A DNA stretch of 64,000 nt, taken from contig MEDZ01000011.1 of assembly GCA_001724275.1 (NCBI GenBank), positions 1 to 64,000 on the forward strand, given 5' to 3'. Origin of the DNA: Gemmatimonadetes bacterium SCN 70-22. Its GTDB lineage: Bacteria > Gemmatimonadota > Gemmatimonadetes > Gemmatimonadales > Gemmatimonadaceae. The notes below the pieces were generated by a model that was not told the DNA's origin, searched no databases, and saw only the letters and a list, made by a program, of their open reading frames with translations. A program made the translations under genes and the position numbers. Shown one piece after another: positions 25,935 through 34,950 of this stretch; the first letter of the stretch is position 1, and every line of letters starts with the position of its first letter.

Positions 25935-27962
25935 CTACGCCGTCGGTCGCGGCGGGACGGGGTGCGCAGCGGTCATCATGCGCGTGGCCGGTCGGAACAG
26001 GAGCGCCGCCTCGGTCAGCGCCTTCGACTCGCCGATGAGGACGATCTCGTCGCCATCCTCGATGACGATCTCCGACACCGGCTGGAAGATCCCTTCGCCG
26101 CGGCGGATCACGGCCGCGGCGATGGCGCCGGTCCGCGTCCGCAGCTTGAGGGCGCGTGCCGTCTGCCCGATGGCCTCGCTACCCGCGCGCGCCACCACGA
26201 CCTCGAGGTCGAGCCGGGCCCCGATGCGCGACAGCACCTCGTCCATCGGCGCGACCGTCGCCCCACGCTCGCGCAGCACCTCGTAGTGATCGCGACGCGC
26301 CGCCTCGGCCGACTCGCGGATGCGCGCGGGGGCGATGTCGTAGCGGCGCAGCACGCGCGCGAAGATCTCCAGCGACGTCTCGAACTCCTCGGGAACGACC
26401 TCGTTGGCCCCCAGCTTCTGGAGCTCGGCAATCTCCGACACGTAGCGCGTGCGGGTGACGATGTGGATGTCGGGGTTGTGGTGCCGCGCCACCACCACTC
26501 CGCGCCGTTCCTCGGCGATCGAGGCGATGGCGAAGACGATCACCCGCGCCCGCATGAGCCCGACGCGGTCGAGGACCTCGGCGCGCGTCCCGTCGCCGAA
26601 GAAGATCGGCTCGCGCTCCAGGCGCGCCTGCCGGACCAGCGCGCCGTTGGAGTCGAGGATGACGTAGGGAACCTTGGCCCGCCGGAGCGCCCGGGCCAGG
26701 TTGCGCCCGTTGAGCCCGTAGCCCACGATGATCACGTGATCGGTGACCGGCCCCACCGCGCGCACCTCGCGCGTGGCGAACTCCATGGTCGGCATGGCGC
26801 GGAGCGCGAAGAGCCGGTCGGCCAGGTCGGGGGCGGCAGCCACCGCGAAGGGGGCGACCAGCATCGTGATGACCGCCGCCCCGAGGAAGAGCTGGTAGCG
26901 ATCCTGGCTCAGGATGCCTAACGCCACGGCGCTGCTGGCCAGGATGAACGAGAACTCCCCCACCTGCGCCAGCCCGATCCCGGCCACGAACCCCACCCGG
27001 TCCGAGCGGCGCACCATCCGCACCACCGCCCACCCGGTCAACCCCTTGAGGACGATGATCCCCACCGCGACGCCGATGACGGCGGCGGCGTGGGTGGCGA
27101 AGTAGTCGAGGTCGAGGAGCATCCCGACCGAGATGAAGAAGATCCCGCTGAAGGTGTCGCGGAACGGCAGGATGTCGGACAGCGCCTGCAGCCCGAACTC
27201 CGACTCGGCGATGATGAGCCCCGCCAGGAACGCCCCCAGCGCCAGCGACAGGCCGAACGACGAGGTCACGAAGGCGGCGCCGAGGCCGATGGCCACCACC
27301 ACGAGCGTGAAGATCTCCTGGTTCCGCATCGCGGCGATGCGCGCAAGGAGCCGCGGCACCACCCAGCGCCCCACCACCAGCATCGCGGTGGTCACCGCGA
27401 TGGCCACCGCCACGTTCCGCACGATCGTCCCCACCGACTCCCCGCTCCCCGCCAGCAGGGGAAGGAAGAGCATGAGTGGGACGACGCACAGGTCCTGGAA
27501 GAGGAGGATCGCCACCACGACGCGCCCGTACGTCGAATCCAGCTCGCCGCGGTCGGCGTAGACCTTGAGGATGATCGCCGTCGACGAGAGGGCGATGAGG
27601 GCGCCGAACAGCTCGCCCTCGCGCCAGTTGCCCCCGAAGGCCATCGCGATCAGCGTCACCAACGCGATCGTCCCCACCACCTGCAACGCCCCGCCGCGCA
27701 GCACCAGCTTCCCCATCCGCACGATGCGCGACAGCGACAGCTCGAGCCCGACCGCGAAGAGGAGCAGCACGACCCCGATCTCGGCCAGCGACGCCACCGA
27801 CTCCGTCTCGCGCACGAGCCCGAGCGCGGTGGGGCCGATGGCGATGCCGCTGACCAGGAACCCGACCACGCTGGGGATGCGCAGTCGATAGGCGAGGACG
27901 ACGACGGGGACGGCCACCGCGACCAGGATCACCAGGTCGCGCAGGAGCGGGATTCCGTGCAT
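25935..27962 (-). CDS. Kef-type cation:proton antiporter (CPA2) with TrkA-N and TrkA-C domains
   Basis: A 675-residue protein. Residues about 5-385 form a 12-13-helix CPA2 antiporter domain (e.g. LFAVGLELSLSRIVRMGK, LSSTAIILKVYADRGELDS, FGLSLALGAFLAGLIIAESEF). A TrkA-N/RCK domain follows near 405-520 (DHVIIVGYGLNGRNLARALR, a GxGxxG-type nucleotide site), and a TrkA-C domain ends the protein (near 575-650). This is the KefB/KefC/YbaL layout for ligand-gated potassium efflux or K+/H+ exchange. It lies 69 bases after nhaA on the same strand, pointing to joint pH and cation homeostasis. Confidence 0.92.
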   Translation of the reverse strand: MHGIPLLRDLVILVAVAVPVVVLAYRLRIPSVVGFLVSGIAIGPTALGLVRETESVASLAEIGVVLLLFAVGLELSLSRIVRMGKLVLRGGALQVVGTIALVTLIAMAFGGNWREGELFGALIALSSTAIILKVYADRGELDSTYGRVVVAILLFQDLCVVPLMLFLPLLAGSGESVGTIVRNVAVAIAVTTAMLVVGRWVVPRLLARIAAMRNQEIFTLVVVAIGLGAAFVTSSFGLSLALGAFLAGLIIAESEFGLQALSDILPFRDTFSGIFFISVGMLLDLDYFATHAAAVIGVAVGIIVLKGLTGWAVVRMVRRSDRVGFVAGIGLAQVGEFSFILASSAVALGILSQDRYQLFLGAAVITMLVAPFAVAAAPDLADRLFALRAMPTMEFATREVRAVGPVTDHVIIVGYGLNGRNLARALRRAKVPYVILDSNGALVRQARLEREPIFFGDGTRAEVLDRVGLMRARVIVFAIASIAEERRGVVVARHHNPDIHIVTRTRYVSEIAELQKLGANEVVPEEFETSLEIFARVLRRYDIAPARIRESAEAARRDHYEVLRERGATVAPMDEVLSRIGARLDLEVVVARAGSEAIGQTARALKLRTRTGAIAAAVIRRGEGIFQPVSEIVIEDGDEIVLIGESKALTEAALLFRPATRMMTAAHPVPPRPTA

Positions 27963-28031
27963 CCGCGAAAGCTCTCGTCCCTCGCAGGGGTTTGTCGAGG
28001 CGATGCGCGAAATCGCCCCCCGTCCCGGCGG

Positions 28032-29456
28032 CTACGGCGCCGAGGCCCCCTCCTCGCCCCCTCCGCCGTCGTCAGGCGCACCCTCGGCAACGGCATGTCC
28101 GCGTGGCGACCCGGGGCGCCGCAGGAGCAGGAACCCCACGCCGCCGGCGACGAGCGACGCGACCAGGACCCCGATCTTCGCCGCATCCAGGAGCGGCGCC
28201 TCGCCGAAGGCCAGTTCGGCGATGAAGAGCGACATCGTGAAGCCGATCCCCCCGAGCCACGCCGCCCCGTGCAACATGCGCCACGTGACCCCGGCCGGGA
28301 GCGCCGCGATCCCCAGGCGAACGGCGAGCGCGCTGAACGCCGTGATCCCCATGGACTTCCCCACCACGAGCCCCAGCATGACACCCAGTGCCACGGGGTT
28401 CAGCAGCGCATCACCCACCCCGCCCAACCGGACCCCGGCGTTGGCGAAGGCGAAGAGCGGCATGATGGCGAAGCTCACCAGGTTGTGCAGCGAGTGCTCG
28501 AGCTTGAGCAGCGGGGCGTTCACCGCGCTCACCGCCACGTCGAGCCGGTGCAACGCCTCCTGCTGCCCCTTGCTCGTGATCACCAGGAGGTCTCCCGTCT
28601 CGGTGCGGTCGAAGTCGTCCACCAGGGCCCGCGCCCGCTCCGAGAACTCGGCGGCGTTGAGGTGCGAGCTGGTCGGGATGGTCATGGCCAGCAGGACCCC
28701 GGCAATCGTCGAGTGGATCCCCGACCGCAGCAGGAAGTACCACAGCACGACGCCGATGACGAGGTACGGCGTCAGCGCCCCCACGCGCCGGATGTTGAGC
28801 GTGGTGAGGAGGGCGACGCACGCCGCGGCCCCGATCACCGCCGCCCACTTGATCGTCGCCGTGTAGAAGATGGCGATCACCAGCACCGCCCCCAGGTCGT
28901 CCACGATCGCCAGCGCCGCAAGGAAGACCTTGAGCCCGATGGGGACGCGCGACCCGAGGAGCGCGAGGATGCCGAGCGCGAAGGCGATGTCGGTCGCCAT
29001 CGGGATCCCCCACCCCGCGCTCCCCTCGCCACCAACGTTCACGAGGGCATAGAGGGCAGCGGGGACGAGCATCCCCCCGATCGCGGCGACGATCGGGAGC
29101 GCCGCCTGGCGCGCCGAGGCCAGCTCGCCGACCAGGAACTCGCGCTTGATCTCCAGCCCCACGAGGAGGAAGAAGACCACCATCAGCGCGTCGTTGATCC
29201 AGTGGTGAAGGGAGAGGGTCAGCGGGTCGGCCGCGGGGCCGATCGAGACCTTCTTCTCCCACAGGTGGAAGTACGCATCGCCCCACGGCGAGTTGGACCA
29301 GGCCAGGGCGATGGCGGTGACGATGAGGAGCACCACCCCGCCGAGCGAGCCGATGCGGGCAAACTCGGCAAACGGATAGAGTACCCGCTCGAGGAGACGA
29401 GGGCGCGGCGCGCGCCGTGCGGCGCCTGACGGCGAGGGCGAGGGGGGAGGTGACAT
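28032..29456 (-). CDS. nhaA: Na+/H+ antiporter NhaA
   Basis: About 474 residues and twelve membrane segments. NhaA signatures are intact: GWGIPMATDIAFALGIL and FLAALAIVDDLGAVLVIAIFYT, the latter with the paired aspartates that bind and exchange Na+ for protons. The ATG at 29456 is preferred over an upstream alternative because it leaves a short N-tail; the tail and the C-terminus (GGGGEEGASAP) are Pro/Gly-rich, longer than in E. coli NhaA (388 residues). First gene of a leftward operon with the Kef-type antiporter and an EamA permease. Confidence 0.93.
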   Translation of the reverse strand: MSPPPSPSPSGAARRAPRPRLLERVLYPFAEFARIGSLGGVVLLIVTAIALAWSNSPWGDAYFHLWEKKVSIGPAADPLTLSLHHWINDALMVVFFLLVGLEIKREFLVGELASARQAALPIVAAIGGMLVPAALYALVNVGGEGSAGWGIPMATDIAFALGILALLGSRVPIGLKVFLAALAIVDDLGAVLVIAIFYTATIKWAAVIGAAACVALLTTLNIRRVGALTPYLVIGVVLWYFLLRSGIHSTIAGVLLAMTIPTSSHLNAAEFSERARALVDDFDRTETGDLLVITSKGQQEALHRLDVAVSAVNAPLLKLEHSLHNLVSFAIMPLFAFANAGVRLGGVGDALLNPVALGVMLGLVVGKSMGITAFSALAVRLGIAALPAGVTWRMLHGAAWLGGIGFTMSLFIAELAFGEAPLLDAAKIGVLVASLVAGGVGFLLLRRPGSPRGHAVAEGAPDDGGGGEEGASAP

Positions 29457-29695
29457 CGGCAACGCGACTCCGGTGGAACCAATTCCCGATCGGGGCGGGC
29501 GTTGTGGCAACATAGAAACGTGCAGGGCCAATCGGACCCCTTGCGGCGAGGGAGATTGCGCCCCGGGGGGCCCGCCGTTGGTGCCACACGCTGGCGCCGC
29601 GGTGCGCGGGTGGGCAGAATGTCGGGGCGCCTCGCCCAGGTCCCGGGGCGCCTGGACGTCGTGCGTCCCTTCCCGTCATCGCCTCGGAGCATCCC

Positions 29696-32600
29696 GTGCG
29701 GTTCCCGCGCCTCCTTCCCACGCTCGCCATCGCCCTCGTCGCGTTAGGCACTCCCGCCCTCGCCCAGCGCGCCGGAGGGCGCGCGGCGCGTCCCGACACC
29801 GCGGCGCGCTCGCCGTTCTCCGCCGAGGCTTTCGCCGGGCTCAAGGCACGCGCCATCGGCCCGGCGATGACGTCCGGGCGCGTGATGTCGATCGCCGTCC
29901 ACCCCGCCAACGTGGGGATCATCTACGTGGGGACGGCGTCGGGTGGGCTGTGGAAGACGACCAACGGCGGCGCCACGTGGGACCCGATCATGGACCGCGA
30001 GGGATCGTACTCCATCGGGTGGGTCACCCTCGACCCCAGGAACCCGAACGTCGTCTGGGTGGGGACGGGCGAGCGCAATTCGCAGCGCTCGGTGGCGTAC
30101 GGCGACGGGGTCTACAAGTCGGAAGATGGCGGGCGCTCGTGGAAGAACGTCGGCCTCAAGGAGTCCGAGCACATCGGACGCATCGTGGTCGACCCCCGGA
30201 ACAGCGACGTGGTGTACGTCGCCGCGCAGGGACCGCTCTGGAGCGCGGGGGGCGATCGCGGGCTGTACAAGACGTCCGACGGCGGCAAGTCGTGGACGCG
30301 GGTGCTCGCCATCTCCGACAACACGGGGGTCAGCGACGTGGTGCTCGACCCGCGCAACCCCGACGTGATCGTGGCCGCGTCGTACCAGCGCCGCCGCCAC
30401 TTCTTCACCCTCATCAACGGCGGGCCGGAGAGCGCGATCCATCGCAGCACCGATGGCGGAAAGAGCTGGACCAAGGTCAACACCGGGCTCCCCAGCGAGG
30501 AGCTGGGGCGCATCGGCCTCGCCATCTCGCCGCAGGACCCGGACGTCCTCTACGCCAACGTCGAGGCGGCCAACCGCCGCGGCGGGATGTATCGCTCCAC
30601 CGACAACGGCGTCACCTGGCAGAGGATGTCGGACTTCAACCAGGGGGCGATGTACTACGGCGACGTCTTCGCCGACCCGCACGACTTCGACCGCATCTAC
30701 GTCCCCGACGTCCTCTTCCAGGTGAGCGACGACGGCGGGCGCACGATGCGGGCCATGAGCACGCGCGCCATGCACGTGGACAACCACATCATCTGGGTCG
30801 ACCCGAGGAACGCCAACCACATGCTGGTGGGGAACGACGGCGGATTGTATCGCTCGTACGACCGCGGCCAGACGTGGGTCTTCTTCGAGAACCTCCCGCT
30901 GGCGCAGTACTACGACGTGGACGTCGACGACGCGGCCCCCTTCTACAACGTCTACGGGGGGCTGCAGGACAACAACTCCCTCGGGATGCCGTCGCGCACC
31001 AAGTCGGACCACGGAATCCTCAACTCCGACGTCTTCGTGACGATGGGGGGTGACGGCTTCGTCTCGCGCATCGACCCCGAGGACCCCAACATCATCTACG
31101 CCGAGCTGCAGCACGGCGTGATCGTCCGCTTCGACAAGCGCACGCACGAGCGAGTGGGGATCCAGCCGCAGGAGGCCAGGGGCGACGTCCCCTTCCGCTG
31201 GAACTGGGACGCCCCGTTCATCCTCTCGCCGCACGCGCCGCGGCGGCTGTACATGGCGGCCCAGTTCCTCTTCCGCTCCGACGACCGCGGCAACAGCTGG
31301 CGGAAGGTCTCCCCCGACCTCACCCGCCAGGTGCAGCGCAACCTCCTCCCGGTGATGGGCAAGGTGTGGGGGCCCGACGCGGTCGCCAAGAACACCTCCA
31401 CCGCGCTCTACTCCAACGTCAGCGCCATCGCCGAATCGCCGCGCAAGGAAGGGATGCTCTGGGTGGGAACCGACGACGGCCTCGTCCAGGTGAGCGAGGA
31501 CGGCGGCGCCACCTGGCGCAGGATCGAGTCGTTCCCCGGCGTCCCCGCCAACGCCTACGTCTCGCGCATCAAGGCGTCGCAGTTCGACGCCAACACCGCC
31601 TACGTCACCTTCACCAACCACCAGAACGGCGACTTCAAGCCGTACGCGCTGAAGACGACCGACGGCGGGCGCAGTTGGGTCTCGATCAGCGGCGACCTCC
31701 CGTCGCGCGGCTCCACCCACGCGATCATCGAGGACGTGGTCGATCCCAGCCTCCTCTTCATCGGGACGGAGTTCGGCGCCTACGCCACGCGCGACGGCGG
31801 CGCCCACTGGTTCCGGCTGGCCGGCCTGCCCACCATCGCGGTGCGCGACCTCGCGATCCAGAAGCGCGAGCACGACCTGGTCATCGCGACCTTCGGGCGC
31901 GGGATCTACATCCTCGACGACTTCCGCCCCCTCCGCACCACCACGCCGGCCACGCTGGCGGCGGCGGCCACGCTCTTCCCGGTGAAGGACGCGATGCTCT
32001 ACGTCCCCACGCAGCAGTATGGCGGCCGCGGCAAGGCGTTCCAGGGGGAGATGCTCTACGGCGGCGACAATCCGCCCTACGGCGCCATCGTCACCTACCA
32101 CCTCGAGGACCCCCTCAAGTCGCTGAAGCAGCAGCGCGTGGACGCCGAGAAGGCGGCGGAGAAGGCGGGGAAGCCGATCCCCTACCCGACGAGCGACCAG
32201 CTGCGCGCCGAGGCCGAGGAGGAGGCGCCGGCGATCCTCCTGACGGTCGCCGACTCGTCAGGCACCCCCATCCGCACCTTCACCGGGCCGGTGGGGAAGG
32301 GCTTCCAGCGCGTCGCCTGGGACTTGCGGCTGCCGGGGCATGTCCTCCCGCGCGCGGCCGGCACCATGGAGCAGCTCTTCGGCGACCCGCCGGGCGGCCC
32401 GTACGTGGTGCCGGGGCGGTACAGCGTCTCGCTCGCGCAGCGGGTGGGGGGCGTGGTGACGCCGCTGGCCGGCCCCGTCAGCTTCAACGTGGTCACCGAG
32501 CCCGCGTCGCCGGTGACGCTCGCCGACCACGCCGCGCGCGGCGCCTTCCAGGCGCGGCTGCAGGAGCTGCGGCGCTCGGTGGCCGGCGCCGTCGAGCTCA

Positions 32601-32992
32601 CCAACGCCACCGCGCAGCAGCTCGAGCAGCTCCGGCGGGCCCTCGACCTGGCGCCCGCCGCACCCCAGGCGCTGCACGACCAGGTGCGCGCGCTCGAGGG
32701 ACGGCTCCGGCTGGTGGTGCGCGAGCTCTCGGGCGACCGGGCCCTCGCCAGCCGCAGCGAAGCCACCCCCTCCTCCATCGCCGACCGGGTCAACGGGATC
32801 AGCGGCGAGCAGGGCCGCACGTTAGGCAGGCCCACCGGGACGCACGAGGAGCAACTCGCCATCGCCGGCGAGCTGTTCGCCGCCGAGCTGGCCCGGCTGC
32901 GCCAGCTGGTGGAGGTCGACATCCCGGCGCTCGAGCGCGCGGCCGAGAAGGCCGGCGCCCCCTACACCCCGGGCCGGATCCCCGGACGATGA
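29696..32992 (+). CDS. Exported BNR/sortilin-like beta-propeller protein
   Basis: A 1098-residue protein from a GTG start with a signal peptide (MRFPRLLPTLAIALVALG ending ALAQR). From residue about 45 to 740 it consists of BNR/Asp-box-type propeller repeats, e.g. STDGGKSWTKV, SDDGGRTMRAM, SEDGGATWRRI and TTDGGRSWVSISG, as in VPS10/sortilin or xyloglucanase GH74-like folds. The last 350 residues lack these repeats and are helical (QQLEQLRRALDLAP). Such proteins are common and uncharacterised in this kind of bacterium; no hydrolase active site is assigned. Its stop overlaps the next start (ATGA). Confidence 0.85.
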   Translation: MRFPRLLPTLAIALVALGTPALAQRAGGRAARPDTAARSPFSAEAFAGLKARAIGPAMTSGRVMSIAVHPANVGIIYVGTASGGLWKTTNGGATWDPIMDREGSYSIGWVTLDPRNPNVVWVGTGERNSQRSVAYGDGVYKSEDGGRSWKNVGLKESEHIGRIVVDPRNSDVVYVAAQGPLWSAGGDRGLYKTSDGGKSWTRVLAISDNTGVSDVVLDPRNPDVIVAASYQRRRHFFTLINGGPESAIHRSTDGGKSWTKVNTGLPSEELGRIGLAISPQDPDVLYANVEAANRRGGMYRSTDNGVTWQRMSDFNQGAMYYGDVFADPHDFDRIYVPDVLFQVSDDGGRTMRAMSTRAMHVDNHIIWVDPRNANHMLVGNDGGLYRSYDRGQTWVFFENLPLAQYYDVDVDDAAPFYNVYGGLQDNNSLGMPSRTKSDHGILNSDVFVTMGGDGFVSRIDPEDPNIIYAELQHGVIVRFDKRTHERVGIQPQEARGDVPFRWNWDAPFILSPHAPRRLYMAAQFLFRSDDRGNSWRKVSPDLTRQVQRNLLPVMGKVWGPDAVAKNTSTALYSNVSAIAESPRKEGMLWVGTDDGLVQVSEDGGATWRRIESFPGVPANAYVSRIKASQFDANTAYVTFTNHQNGDFKPYALKTTDGGRSWVSISGDLPSRGSTHAIIEDVVDPSLLFIGTEFGAYATRDGGAHWFRLAGLPTIAVRDLAIQKREHDLVIATFGRGIYILDDFRPLRTTTPATLAAAATLFPVKDAMLYVPTQQYGGRGKAFQGEMLYGGDNPPYGAIVTYHLEDPLKSLKQQRVDAEKAAEKAGKPIPYPTSDQLRAEAEEEAPAILLTVADSSGTPIRTFTGPVGKGFQRVAWDLRLPGHVLPRAAGTMEQLFGDPPGGPYVVPGRYSVSLAQRVGGVVTPLAGPVSFNVVTEPASPVTLADHAARGAFQARLQELRRSVAGAVELTNATAQQLEQLRRALDLAPAAPQALHDQVRALEGRLRLVVRELSGDRALASRSEATPSSIADRVNGISGEQGRTLGRPTGTHEEQLAIAGELFAAELARLRQLVEVDIPALERAAEKAGAPYTPGRIPGR

Positions 32993-33531
32993 GGACGCCG
33001 CGATTCGCCCGGTTGGTGCTGCCGCTGATCCTGGCGGCGGCACCGCTGGCCGCCGCGCGCGCCCAGGCACCGGGGGCGCGCGCGATGCTCCCCGGCCTCG
33101 ACGCCCCGATCCTCCTCGACACCATCGGGCTCGCCTTCCCGGTCCACGGACCGCGCGATTCCATCTTCGTCGCGCTCGAGACGACGTTCAGGGAGCTCAA
33201 GATCCCCATCGAGGCCCGCGACCCGCAGACGGGGCTCCTGCGCAACCTCGACGCCGAGGTGTCGCGGCGCCTCGGCGGCCAGCCGCTCTCGCGCTATCTC
33301 GACTGCGGGCGTGGCTTCTCGGGGAACAACGCCGACTTCTACCGCATCACCCTCGCCATCTCGGCCTGGGTGGAACCCGCGAACGGCACCCCGGAGCGGC
33401 TCCTGGTCGCCATTGCCGCCAGCGGGCGCGACCCCGCCGGGAGCCGCAGCGCCTACTCGCCGTGCACCTCGCGCGGCGCGCTCGAGAAACGGATCGCCGA
33501 GCGCGTGCAGGCGCTGGTGGCGGGGCGGTAG
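32989..33531 (+). CDS. Exported hypothetical protein
   Basis: A 180-residue protein starting at the ATG in an ATGA overlap with the BNR-propeller gene, so the two are translationally coupled. A signal peptide is evident (LVLPLILAAAPLAAARAQ). The mature part has no family I recognise; it has IFVALETTFRELKIPIEARD and two cysteines (DCGRGFSG and YSPCTSRG) that could form a disulfide. It ends 9 bases before a convergent M20 peptidase gene. Confidence 0.7.
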   Translation: MRTPRFARLVLPLILAAAPLAAARAQAPGARAMLPGLDAPILLDTIGLAFPVHGPRDSIFVALETTFRELKIPIEARDPQTGLLRNLDAEVSRRLGGQPLSRYLDCGRGFSGNNADFYRITLAISAWVEPANGTPERLLVAIAASGRDPAGSRSAYSPCTSRGALEKRIAERVQALVAGR

Positions 33532-33540
33532 CCCTCCCGC

Positions 33541-34950
33541 CTACTGCACCGCGCTCGGCGCCGTCACCCGCTTCACCAGCCGGTACGTGAACTCGATCCC
33601 CTCGAAGAACGCCTTCTGCGGGATGCGCTCGTTCATTCCGTGGGCGAACGTGTCGCCGTAGAAGAAGCCGCTCACGCCGTACACCGGGATCCCCGCGTTG
33701 CGGAGGTACAGCCCGTCGGTGGCGCCGGTGCTCATCGTCGGGATCACGGGGACCCCGGGCCACATCTCCTTCGTGACGCGTTCCACCTCTCCCATCAGCG
33801 CCGGCGTCAGGGGCGACGGTGGCGAGGGCTTGGCAGGCGCAACGGGCTTCACCGTGACCTTGGGATCGCCGATCACCCGCTCCAGCGTCCGGTGGATCTC
33901 CTCGGGGTCGTCGTTGGGGAGGATGCGGCAGTTCACGTTGGCGCGCGCGCGCTGCGGGAGGGCGTTGGGCGCGTGCCCCCCCTCCAGCATCGTCGCCACG
34001 CAACTGGTGCGCAGCTGCGAGTTGTACGCCTTGTCGCTCGAGAGCAGCGCCACCGCCCTGGCGTCGTTCGGATTCCGGGCCACCGCGCGCATCGCCTCGC
34101 CCATGGGGCCGGGGGTGATCGCCGCCGAACGCTCGAAGTAGGTGCGGGTCACGTCGTTGAGGTGCACGGGGAAGTCGAACGCCCCGACCTTCACCAGCGC
34201 CTGCGACAGCTGCGTGATGGCGTTGTCCTTGACCGGCTGCGACGAGTGCCCGCCCGGATTCGTCGTCTCCAGCTGGAAGTCGACGTAGACCTTCTCGGCC
34301 GCCTGGATGTCGTGCGAGAGGTACCTCCCGTCACGCACCCGCCCGCCTCCCCCTTCGTTGAAGGCGTACTCGGCGTCGATCAGCGCGCGGTGGTGCTCGA
34401 GGAGGTAGTCGACGCCGTTGTCCGGCCCCCCTTCCTCGTCGGCGGTGAGCGCGACGATGATGTCGCGATCACCGGCGTACCCTTCGGCCTTCAGGCGCAT
34501 GATGGTCGTCAGGTGCATGGCGCTGTCGTCCTTGTCGTCGGCCACGCCGCGCCCGTAGAAGGTGCTGTCCTTCTCCACGAAGGTGAACGGCGGAAGCGTC
34601 CAGTCCTCGGCCTTCGCCTCGACCACGTCGATGTGCGACAGGAGGAGGAGCGGCTTGCGGGTCACGTTCTTCCCGCGCAGGCGGGCCACCAGGTTCCCCT
34701 TGCGGTCGTTCTGCCGGATCACGACGACGTCCGAGTCGGGGAAGCCGGCCGCCTGGAGTCGCGCCGCCATCGCCCGCGCGGCCGTGAGCGTGCTCCCCGA
34801 GCTCTCGGTGGTGTTGATCTCGATGAGCTCCTTGAACAGGTCGCGGGCCGTGGAGTCCCACCTGGTCTTGCCGATGTGCTGGGCCCCGGCCAGTGCGGGG
34901 ATGGCCGCCAGGAGCAACGCGGCGGCGGAATAGCGGCGGATCGTGGTCAC
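33541..34950 (-). CDS. Secreted M20 family peptidase
   Basis: A 469-residue M20/M25/M40-type metallopeptidase. It begins with GTG within a GTGA overlap with the stop of the upstream M14 gene; a signal peptide ends AGAQH. Active-site motifs: LLLSHIDVVEAK (His, catalytic Asp), GRGVADDKDDSAM (bridging Asp), LTADEEGGPDNG (Glu-Glu) and GMNERIPQKAFFEG with the last His just before (TFAHG). The dimerisation domain includes TTNPGGHSSQP. Likely digests short peptides outside the cytoplasm together with the M14 enzyme of the same operon. Confidence 0.9.
   Translation of the reverse strand: MTTIRRYSAAALLLAAIPALAGAQHIGKTRWDSTARDLFKELIEINTTESSGSTLTAARAMAARLQAAGFPDSDVVVIRQNDRKGNLVARLRGKNVTRKPLLLLSHIDVVEAKAEDWTLPPFTFVEKDSTFYGRGVADDKDDSAMHLTTIMRLKAEGYAGDRDIIVALTADEEGGPDNGVDYLLEHHRALIDAEYAFNEGGGGRVRDGRYLSHDIQAAEKVYVDFQLETTNPGGHSSQPVKDNAITQLSQALVKVGAFDFPVHLNDVTRTYFERSAAITPGPMGEAMRAVARNPNDARAVALLSSDKAYNSQLRTSCVATMLEGGHAPNALPQRARANVNCRILPNDDPEEIHRTLERVIGDPKVTVKPVAPAKPSPPSPLTPALMGEVERVTKEMWPGVPVIPTMSTGATDGLYLRNAGIPVYGVSGFFYGDTFAHGMNERIPQKAFFEGIEFTYRLVKRVTAPSAVQ

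Noticed and set aside
27090-29429. Long plus-strand open frame opposite the Kef-type and NhaA genes
   Set aside because: Its product is rich in Arg, Asp, His and Gln with no domain; it mirrors the codon bias of the well-supported minus-strand transporters.
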